Assembly (NCBI GenBank): GCA_024803745.1
Contig: JANJXV010000004.1
Span: 46,680,358-46,744,357, forward strand
Direction: 5' to 3'
DNA length: 64,000 nt
Source of the DNA: Megascapheus bottae
Lineage: Eukaryota; Chordata; Mammalia; Rodentia; Geomyidae
Made by a program: the position numbers and the translations under genes. The notes under the pieces were generated by a model that did no database searches, was not told the origin of the DNA, and saw only the letters and a program-made list of their open reading frames with translations. Below, piece after piece: positions 56,585 to 64,000 of this stretch. Each line of letters begins with the position of its first letter. Position 1 is the stretch's first letter.

Positions 56585-57732
56585 AAATGAACTCCAAGAA
56601 ATGGAAAGAGGATTTTTCCTTTTTTTCATCTTTGTTGCTATTTTCACTTACTGTATCTTTTGTCTTGCTTGTAAATTTATTTATTTGGGGGAAGGTAAGT
56701 GTCCCACAGAAATGGTGGGGCACATAGTGAACAAATGCAGCAGTTATCCTCACTAGATACTATGTTGAAAATGAAAATGAAGTATACAACTTCAGGGAGG
56801 GAGAAGCTGGGAGAAACTGAGGGCAGAGATGACATTTTGTTCATAAGAAATGCACTCATTGCCCAACCTATATAACTGTGACTCCTCTGCCCCAACCTTT
56901 ACAATAATAATAAAAATCATTAGAAATATTTTGTAAGTTTCTGTAATAGTCCATTCTGCAGATCTTGAGTAATGAGTTCTGACTTTATGTTACATGTAGT
57001 GCTTTGGTGAATGCTCATACATAAATCTCAGTATACAGTATACAGTTACTTTTCAAAAAGTTACCTTTCTTTTTGAAATTTAAAATTCCACTTATAGTGC
57101 ATGGGAACATCCAGTTCACCCTAACTTTCTCAGCACTGAGTATGTTTACTATTTTAATACTGATTATTGAATATTCAGAAGTAACACTGGTTATTTTTTC
57201 TTTATTGGTTCATAAGCAAAAATTGGTTCATAAAAGCAATAGCTCTTTCTCCTGAGAAGTAAAATGTAAAGTAAAAAAGCAAAGTGTGCAGGCCCTCTGT
57301 GTTTTCAAAGTGCAATTTCAGGAGTACCAGAAACAATCCTTGGAAACTGGGTTGAACTTGGAAATTCTCAGGCTCTATCCCACTTCACTCCATCACTACT
57401 GCAGAGTGTGTCTCAAGTACAGGCTTACAGGTGCACAATGATGTTTGAGGACAGCCAAGTTAGAGGTCCAAGATTTCTCTGTAGAACAGCATGCTATCAT
57501 TCTCTCTTCTGAATGTGTTTAACATCTGGCTTTCAAAGAAGAAACCCAATGAAATCCCTGATCTTTGATGTGTATGAACTACAAAAGAGACATTTTCAAA
57601 TATTCCAACCTGATAAATATCTAGTAGTACTTTTAATCAGAGATAATGTGTAAATAGCTTAAGAACAGCCTTTCATTTTCAGACCTTTTCAATCAGAGTG
57701 CATTTTTCACGGAAGCAAGGCACTTGATGGTC
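56585..57732. other. Unique non-coding DNA
   Basis: No gene or named repeat recognised. TATACAGTATACAG strings near 57031-57048 are a small tandem duplication. Confidence 0.45.
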
Positions 57733-57749
57733 CTGCTGTGTGAGGTGCA

Positions 57750-57751
<2 letters not shown>

Positions 57752-57847
<96 letters not shown>

Positions 57848-57865
57848 TGTGTCTGTGTCTGTGTT
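57752..57865. repeat. (TG)n microsatellite, expanded tail of an adjacent SINE
   Basis: A TG run of over 100 bases with TCTG interruptions (57799-57808 and 57844-57864). It lies between the left target-site duplication (57733-57744) and the 3' end of the minus-strand SINE that follows, so it began as the SINE's own tail. Confidence 0.95.
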
Positions 57866-58088
57866 TATCCTGGGGCTTGAACTCAGCCTGAGGGCAGTCT
57901 CTGAGCTCTTGAGCTCAAAGCTAGTGCTCTATCACTTTGAGCCACAGTGTCATTTATGGATCTCTGGTGGTTAATTGGAGATGAGAGACTCAGAACGTTC
58001 ATGCCCGGGCTGGCTGTGAACCACGATCCTCAGATCTCAGCATCCTAAGTAGCTAGTTTTACAGCCATGAGCCAACAGTGTCCAGCTT
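57866..58088 (-). mobile_element. Alu-like/tRNA-like dimeric SINE
   Basis: On the plus strand: CCTGGGGCTTGAACTCAGCC (right half), AGCTCTTGAGCTCAAAGCTA, CATTTATGGATCTCTGGTGG, GGCTGGCTGTGAACCACGAT CC and TACAGCCATGAGCCAACAGT (Alu-like head on the minus strand). The 12-base target-site duplication CTGCTGTGTGAG flanks it together with the TG run (57733-57744 and 58089-58100). Confidence 0.9.
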
Positions 58089-58314
58089 CTGCTGTGTGAG
58101 TTTTTAACTCACACTTCATTTGGGTGAAGAAGAGTTGAGAAAACAGAATTCCTTGGAGTGCTTACAACAGTCAACCTCAAGGATCTCCATGGTGGACGTT
58201 TGCATTAGTTACTCTGGATTCATATTACACATAAATAAATTGTAGCGTACCATTCTGATGAGATCTTTGGCATTTATTTCTAGAAGTAGAACTACTTTAG
58301 CAGAAATGCATAGC

Positions 58315-58560
58315 ATTGGGTGCAGTGGCTCATACCTATAATCCTACATACTCGGGAGGCTGAGATCTGAGGTTCAAGGTTCAAAGGCAGCCCAGGCACA
58401 AAAGGACCTGAGACTCATCTCCAATGAACCACTAGAAAACTGGAAATGGGGCTATGGCTCAAGGGGTAAGGCGTTAGCCTTGAACTGAAGAGCCCAGGGA
58501 AAAGGCCCAGGCCTAGAGTTCAAGCCCCATAACCACCACCACCAACAACAAAAAAATACC
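58315..58560 (+). mobile_element. Alu-like/tRNA-like dimeric SINE
   Basis: One of the clearest copies: TTGGGTGCAGTGGCTCATAC CTATAATCC, ACTCGGGAGGCTGAGATCTG AGG, CAGCCCAGGCAC, AGACTCATCTCCAATGAACC ACTAGAAAACTGG (middle), CTATGGCTCAAGGGGTAAGGC (A-box-like) and GAGTTCAAGCCCCATAACC (B-box-like), tail ACCACCACCAACAACAAAAAA. Confidence 0.92.
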
Positions 58561-58659
58561 TAACATGATAGGGTAGCCAGAATTAATCTGAATGGAAGAG
58601 TACATTATTTTAATCAATTTATACGACTGTTGGTATGCATGTATGCCTGAAACATCTGG

Positions 58660-58797
58660 GCCTTCCTTACACAACTGCAAACTCTATGAAGTGAGAAATT
58701 CTACCATTTCCTGTAGTTACAATCTATAGTGTGAAAAATCATACATCTCAAATAGCACATGCTTTGTACCTATTTGTTGAATTAATATTTGTTTTTA
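58660..58797 (+). mobile_element. L2 LINE 3' end (ancient)
   Basis: CAAACTCTATGAAGTGAGAA ATTC, TCTCAAATAGCACATGCTTT GTACC and ATTTGTTGAATTAAT match the L2 terminus ('gtaagctccttgaggg', 'tagtaggtgctcaataaatgtttgttgaatgaa'). Confidence 0.6.
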
Positions 58798-58799
58798 AT

Positions 58800-59425
58800 G
58801 TCTATGTTGAAGAAGAAAGAATAGCTCATTGCACTATGGAATATTATTTGGAAAGACTTGAAAAAAAATGTACATTAAGTGAAGTCATATAGACCAAGAG
58901 AAACATAGGTGGCATGGTTTCCCTCATTTATGGTAGGTAGAATGTTGCTACAAATCTGTAAGTAAATACATTGGGGAGGGTTATAAATAAATTTACTAAA
59001 GCATAATAGACTCTATAAAGAATTCAAATAGTAGAATTCTTTAGAAAGACTAAGTCAATGTCCAACAAAATAACCACCAGGAAATAGGTTCTTACAAGAG
59101 GAAAGTATGGGGCCAAGAACAGGGGGATAGAAGGAAGAATAAATGGGTGGAAAATACAGATAAGATTCATTGCATATATTACAGAATTGAGAAAAACAAG
59201 GAGAGGAGTGTCTCTTTGGGGAAGGTTGTGTGAATATGTTGAAGGAATGACAGATCAAGATGCATTATATGCACAAACTAAGTTGTTAAATGGAAAAAAA
59301 TGTAACTAAAAGTTAAGAAATGTGAGGGAAAGGGTAGGTTGGGAGATGTAGGAGAAAATGTTGAAAGGATGATATTGATCAAGATGCATTGTATTCATAA
59401 AGTGCTTTGTTAAATGGAAATTTCT
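58800..59425 (+). mobile_element. L1 3' end, with duplicated 3' UTR block
   Basis: GCACTATGGAATATTATTTG GAAAGACTTG, AGTGAAGTCATATAGACC and ACATAGGTGGCATGGTTTCC CTCATTTATGG are the end of ORF2 and start of the 3' UTR of a rodent-type L1. The 3' UTR block from GGTTG/ATATGTTGAAGGAATGA to TTGTTAAATGGAAA occurs twice (59190-59315 and 59320-59425). A middle-aged copy. Confidence 0.75.
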
Positions 59426-59729
59426 TTACAACTATACTACTTACAGATAATTAGATATTAGGATTTAGGTTCCAGTCCTGACACCCTTTATAAGAAAATG
59501 AGGCAGACCAATGTTCTGTACCATAAGAACACAGCATAGTTCTTGAAAAAAATATAGGATATTCTATAATGAGTGTACAAATGTAATATAACCAAAAAAT
59601 AACTCCCATAAATGTTTTTAAGTCTTCCTAATTTTTCATATAAATAAAAAAAGCAAAATCACTAACCATTTTCATAAATTCAGCAAGCAAGAGTTACTGC
59701 ACCATGTATCATGTTGTTATGACAACTGA

Positions 59730-60240
59730 TGATCTAGAAAAAGTAAAAACCTGTGAAGATGAAGTACACTGTGGAACATAATGCGCTTTATTCTGTTCAA
59801 AAGAAAAGTTTTTTTCCCCTTTGCGAATGAGACAATATGATGGGAAAATTAAATTAAATGGTGATGTTATTCCCTGAGGGCAAAACAATTCCATTCAATA
59901 AATTAATTTTACATCAGTAACTCTTTGTTTTCTCGAAGCTGACAGTAATAACTTGACAGCTTAAAGCTCTAATAAACTTCAAGATCGGTATGACGACTCT
60001 ACTTCTAGGAGAGAAATCAGTACTATCACAGGTGTGATAATCAGTCTCTGATCATCACAAAGAGAAGAAACATCTTCCAAATTCAATTTAACCAACTTCA
60101 TTTACTTGATGAAAGCGGGCACTTACAATTGTTTTCGACAGCCAGTGATTTGAACATTCTAATGTTCCCATTCTCTTGGAAGATCTCTAAACCTCACTGA
60201 CATATTACATTAAGCTATTATAAAAAAATAACACTAGAAA
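59730..60240. promoter_or_regulatory. Candidate conserved regulatory element
   Basis: A repeat-free stretch with unusual CpG frequency for the window (AATGCGC, TTTGCGAATG, TCTCGAAGC, GATCGGTATGACGAC, AAGCGGGC, TTTTCGACAG). Homeodomain-type AATTAAATTAAA and AAATTAATTTTAC strings lie at about 59845 and 59899. A near-perfect palindrome TATCACA-GG-TGTGATA (60024-60039) holds an E-box CAGGTG between two convergent GATA-type sites (CTATCA and TGATAA). No long open frame. Inferred from motif and composition only. Confidence 0.42.
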
Positions 60241-61035
60241 CCTCTCAGAAATAAAATATTCTATTATTCTAATAGGGAAGAACACTGGTGACTGGGACCT
60301 CTGGCTTTGATAAAATGAGCAGGTACTGTCGTTTCGAACAAGTTAACTCAGTGGTATGTTAGGGCATCTAAAGTTTTGAGCAATGAGCCTATCTGGATAA
60401 GAAGCTCTGGTAAGGGAGGGAGGGGGATGGAGTCAGGGTTTTGTTTCTTCTTTTCCCCATCTCAACCTCTGTTATTCTCAAATGAGCCAACAAGAACAAA
60501 TATGAACCCCCAGGCATGGAAAAAGTCATCTTTTTTTTTTTTTACTATTCTTCTCATAAAAACTTTATGTTTCTCTGAAAGTATTTTACAACCATGACAG
60601 AAAACATTATCACTGATTCCGGTAGACTCACATTGGCTGAACCCTGGGAATTCAGCCAGACCTGAATATCCAGTTCCTTTCTGCATCCTCTCTAGGGTAT
60701 GACTTCATCGCTAATACTTTTGCACCCACACACCAAGCCTTGGGTAACAAACTGGATGTGCTATGCCAAATATCAGTGCACTTATCATTTTTCATTTTCA
60801 GAGGATACTGATAAATGATTTGAGAATGTAAAAGGGAATTTAATAGAATAAAAAAAGAGTTGCTCATTTTCTTTGCTGCATTGAGGCAATTAGAGGCTGG
60901 AGGAATCCTGTGTCTCTTTCACCATGCAAGTTTATGACAGCATATATCCCAGAGGTCCAGGGTTCTGTGACACAAGGACAGATGTCCTCTGTTCTCCAAT
61001 AGATTACAGAAACTGGCACATCTGAAAGAAAAAAA
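60241..61035. other. Unique non-coding DNA
   Basis: No gene recognised; a T run at 60529-60543 and several frames of 70-75 codons that lack any domain. Confidence 0.45.
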
Positions 61036-61039
61036 AAAC

Positions 61040-61330
61040 TGGAGTCTCTGCAAAGGAGAAGTCATGTGCCACCTTTTTTTGTGGAAAGTACAGTTTAATT
61101 GCTAAGGTCCTGCAATTATTCACAAATCATGTTGAACGGCGAACAATTAATCCTGAGTCTTAGCTCGACAGCCTTTACTACAGCTATAGAGTTATATTTT
61201 ACCCTGTTTAAGACAGTTTGCTGCGCACATTTTTCAGCTCAAGCTAACAGACTGCTAACACTTTTGTCATCTTTGCCATCAATCAGTCTAACACAGGAAC
61301 CCATGCATTTGATGGAGTATTGAGGAATCA
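61040..61330. promoter_or_regulatory. Candidate conserved regulatory element
   Basis: About 290 bases without repeats. They include several CpGs in an otherwise CpG-poor region (GAACGGCGAAC, TAGCTCGACAG, TTGCTGCGCAC), a CAATTATTCACAAATCATG block, a GAACAATTAATCC homeodomain-type site (about 61141) and TCAGCTCAAGCTAACAGACTG. The density of CpG retained in AT-rich DNA suggests purifying selection. A 74-codon frame over it has no domain and overlaps the AT-rich core, so I do not call it coding. Confidence 0.45.
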
Positions 61331-62280
61331 TGTTTAAAAAAAAGGAGGAACATTAATGTGAGTCTTAACCCCTCTCTCTGAAGAGATTTAGAAGCTATCA
61401 GAGGTCAGACAAAATACTCTCTACCTTAACTTTCTATTGGGAATCATTAGCTATTTTGTTGCCTAAAAATATAATGCCGGGGGAACCCTTCTTCCATTTT
61501 CTATTGGACTGGTATCACTAATATTCTATATAGTTCTGCACTCAGAAAGGATTTGCTCTTGTCTTTCATTTGGTGGATAACAAGAAGCAAACAAAAAAAC
61601 CCAAAAGGGTCACACAGGTGATTTCAAATCTCACCTCAAGGCAATTTTAGTCCTGCATAACTACTCTCAGAGGGCTTGTTTAATGGCCCTATTATAGATA
61701 TGATTCTGTAACAATATACTTGGCCTAACAACAAGAGCTCCACTGCTAGTTTTTCATTTCATTTTAAGTCAACACCAGGAAATGACCACTATTACTTAGA
61801 ATAAATGGTGGAAAAAATGACTTTTTCAGTTGGAAAGCAATAAAGAGAACTTCATGAAAATCTCCCCCAAAATGTCTGCTGTGGATTCCTAGGTATATGG
61901 AAGTCCACTTCAACTTCACACTTTTATGGATTTCCTTCAAGTACACAGGCAATTATACTGACCATTTATTCACTGATCAACAAATTCTTACTGGATATAT
62001 TAAATGTGCTAAATGTAACTCTGTAGCTCTCCTGACAAAGACATGATAAAATATCTGAAAACACCTGTCCGTTTGAAGCTTATTTTCATAGAAGTAAGCC
62101 AGCTTTTGCTGAAAATGGCCAAATAGGAAATATCTTTTATTTAGGACATTTAATGAGCATAGTTATTGACAATACATAAACAAACATGGTGAGCTATGTT
62201 CCAATTAATTCTTACTTACAGAAGTGAGACTCTGACCTTGGTTTGTGAGCTATAGTTTCAGGACCTTAGCACCAAGTGGG
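61331..62280. other. Unique non-coding DNA
   Basis: No gene or named repeat recognised. Confidence 0.45.
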
Positions 62281-62282
62281 GT

Positions 62283-62370
62283 AGTCAAACAAAAGAAAAA
62301 AAGATAAAGAAAAATACAAGAAGGAAGGAAAGAAACAAGGAAGAAAGGAAAAAGTAAGTAATAAGTGAAT
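62283..62370. repeat. Purine-rich low-complexity (AAGGAAGGAAAG type)
   Basis: AAAGAAAAAAAGATAAAG, AAGAAGGAAGGAAAGAAAC and AAATAAATAAATGG strings. Confidence 0.8.
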
Positions 62371-62404
62371 AAATAAATGGACCAGATATTTAAGGAAGCA
62401 CATA

Positions 62405-62665
62405 TCAGAACGATTTTAATTTAAGGCCAACCTAGACAAAAATGCTAACAAGATTCCATCTTGACCGATAAACTAGGCATGCCCATAAATGTCTGTAATC
62501 CCATCTTCCAGAACAATGGGAGAACCTCAGTCTGAGGTCAGCCCAAGGCAAAAACTGATAATCCTATCCAGAACAACAAACTAGGGCTAGGGATATAGCT
62601 CAACCATAGAGCACCTGCCTTGAAAGCTGCAGGGCCTGGGTTCAACATGAAAGAGACAGAGAACT
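62405..62665 (+). mobile_element. B1/B4-ID-like composite SINE, diverged
   Basis: AAACTAGGCATGCCCATAAA TGTCTGTAATCCCATC is a 7SL-like arm. GGGCTAGGGATATAGCTCAACC, AGAGCACCTGCCTTGAAAGC and GGGCCTGGGTTCAACATG form an ID-type tRNA-derived end with a good A box and B box. The composite order (7SL arm plus ID arm) fits a B4-like element. Confidence 0.68.
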
Positions 62666-62698
62666 GACTAAGGTAAATATTAAGAAAATAAAAGGAGG

Positions 62699-62760
<62 letters not shown>

Positions 62761-62762
62761 TG
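62699..62762. repeat. (TG)n(GA)n microsatellite
   Basis: About 26 TG units followed by GA units. Confidence 0.95.
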
Positions 62763-63130
62763 GGAGAGAGATAGAGAGGTAGGAACTTTTGATAATGTGG
62801 CCAGAGAAGTTTTCACTTGAATGAAATCCTGAAGGAAGTGAATGAGTAACAGTGATGTCTGGACTAATAGTATTCTAGGCAGAGAAAAAATAGAGCTCTA
62901 AAGGCTTGAAAGAGTCTTACCTAGAGGCTCCAGTCAAAGATGATTTGTGATCAAGGAGATACTAGTATCAGGAAAATAAGTCAGAGATGGGTAAGGAAGA
63001 CAACAGAAGCAAATTTGAATTTGAAGACATATGTAGATGATTTTAAGAAATTTTGTTGTTTTATCTAACAAAGAAAGGAGGAAAACCATAGGAGGGAACT
63101 GAGTATAGGAATTTAATAACACTAATGATT
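62763..63130 (+). mobile_element. Ancient repeat, probably L2
   Basis: AATCCTGAAGGAAGTGAATG AG, TAGTATTCTAGGCAGAGAAA AAATAG and AAAGGCTTGAAAGAGTCTTA have the order of the widespread ancient unit that reads 'ctgaatgaagtgagggagc', 'gcattccaggcagagggaac', 'aaggccctgaggc'. Diverged, no coding content. Confidence 0.45.
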
Positions 63131-63364
63131 TCAGTCCTAATGAATACATTGCAGGGAGGCCCCTGCAGACACAGAGAAACCGGGTACCATGCCACAGTGC
63201 TTTTTAAGGTAGGGGCTTATGGTCACTTGAACCAAGATGTTAGTGTGAAAGTGATGCAACATGATAGAGATTGTGATTGTGGTTTTAAAATAACTACACA
63301 TTTTGAAAAGGCTCTAATTGACAGAACACATAAAGAGCCAGAAAATTCAACCTTCAGAGAGGTA

Positions 63365-63770
63365 TCAATTTGACAATGAAGCTAAACAGACACTCCGCAG
63401 AAGAAGAAATACCAATGGTGGATAAATACATGAAGAAAGGTTCATTATCTGTGGCCATAAAGAAAATGAAAATCAAGTGTCTATATGCCATGTTTATTTC
63501 CTCTTCAGATAAGTCTCTCTTTAAGCCTTTAGTCTACCTTTTTAATGGGATGACAGTTTCTTTGAGGATTTGCTTTTGAGAGATTCAATTTTTTTAGCTG
63601 TATGTATTTTAGATATGAGGTCTTTGTCTGTTGTATGGCTACTGAAGATCTCCCACTCGGTGGACTTCCTATGTCCTTTGCTATACAGAAGCTCTGTGGT
63701 TTGATGCAGTGCCATTTGTCCAAACTTTCTTTAATTTGTTGTGTTTCTGGGCCTCTATTTGTGGGGCATG
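63365..63770. mobile_element. Two L1 ORF2 fragments in tail-to-tail inverted orientation
   Basis: 63385-63480 on the plus strand reads a piece of L1 ORF2 around the (S)EEEI...YMKK...SLAI motif order. 63485-63768 on the minus strand reads the region just upstream and including the same EEEI segment (GPETQQIKES near the window end, SKANPQRNCHPIKK, then an EEI-like segment). The two share a short overlapping segment, so they form an imperfect inverted repeat. Both are too broken to encode anything. Confidence 0.8.
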
Positions 63771-64000
63771 TCACATCAGGAAAATGGGCTCATTTCCTGG
63801 TTTTGGAACCCAACCCGCCTGTCACCTGGTTGGAAGGTTTGGCGGTGGTTTGTGATGTAAAGTAAGGCTGCCTCTGGGATTGGCCCCGAACACTTCACCC
63901 TCTCAGACCTGATTCCCTTTCTTTACCTACCTCCCACCGCCCTGCCTACCTTTGTGCTGATTGGCTCCTGCATCCTATATTAGCTAAATCTACTTCCTTA
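63769..64000 (+). promoter_or_regulatory. GC-richer promoter-like or LTR-like sequence, cut by the window end
   Basis: Composition changes abruptly right after the L1 fragment. The segment has two ATTGG (inverted CCAAT) motifs, in GGGATTGGCCCCG (about 63875) and CTGATTGGCTCC (about 63957), then a TATA-like CCTATATTAGC (about 63974). It contains GGCGGTGG and CCGCCC-type GC strings and starts with TG. This is the layout of a retroviral-type LTR U3 or of a promoter. I did not match it to a named family. Confidence 0.35.

Noticed and set aside
57753..57974. Cys/Val-repeat frame
   Set aside because: It is a translation of a TG microsatellite and the adjoining SINE.

Overview
The window is nuclear DNA of a placental mammal, most likely a geomyoid rodent (kangaroo rat, pocket mouse or pocket gopher group). 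The evidence is the repeat set: about eleven dimeric tRNA-derived SINEs of one type (an ID-like, tRNA-Ala-like left half joined to a second tRNA-like right half ending in an A tail), which matches what I remember of the IDL-Geo family of Geomyoidea. About eleven more SINEs join an Alu-like, 7SL-like left arm to the same right half. Several copies of a lineage-specific L1 share one 3' end, and ancient MIR, L2, MaLR and L1MA-type elements are also present. The sequence is AT-rich and CpG-poor and has no CpG island.

I find no protein-coding gene, exon, rRNA, tRNA gene or CRISPR array. Open frames up to about 170 codons are either pieces of L1 ORF2, reads through SINEs, MIRs or microsatellites, or chance frames. 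The window is therefore a gene desert or lies inside a very large intron. Long reading frames and bacterial-type operons are not expected here.

Layout: 1-3.8 kb is mostly unique DNA. 3.8-10.3 kb has scattered SINEs, including one split by an L1. 10.3-20 kb is mostly unique with a candidate conserved regulatory block at 13.74-14.59 kb. 20-27.5 kb is repeat-rich and ends in a 4.1-kb damaged L1 at 23.37-27.48 kb. 27.5-39.5 kb mixes unique DNA with MIRs, SINEs and two well-preserved 5'-truncated L1s. 39.9-41.6 kb has a (CCT)n array, a second candidate conserved block (40.12-40.76 kb) and an L1MA-type tail. 42-59.4 kb is repeat-rich (SINEs, MaLR LTRs, microsatellites, older L1 tails). 59.7-61.3 kb holds two further candidate conserved elements. 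The last kilobase has an inverted pair of L1 ORF2 fragments and then an abrupt GC-richer stretch with CCAAT-like and TATA-like motifs that is cut by the window end.

The best leads are (a) the candidate regulatory islands, recognised by absence of repeats and density of homeodomain, POU, GATA and E-box-like motifs; (b) the nested and chimeric retroelements, several with clear target-site duplications; (c) a diagnostic young SINE subfamily; and (d) the promoter-like or LTR-like sequence at the right edge. I did not find a new biological system that I can defend. Family names for repeats come from remembered consensus sequences, not from a search.
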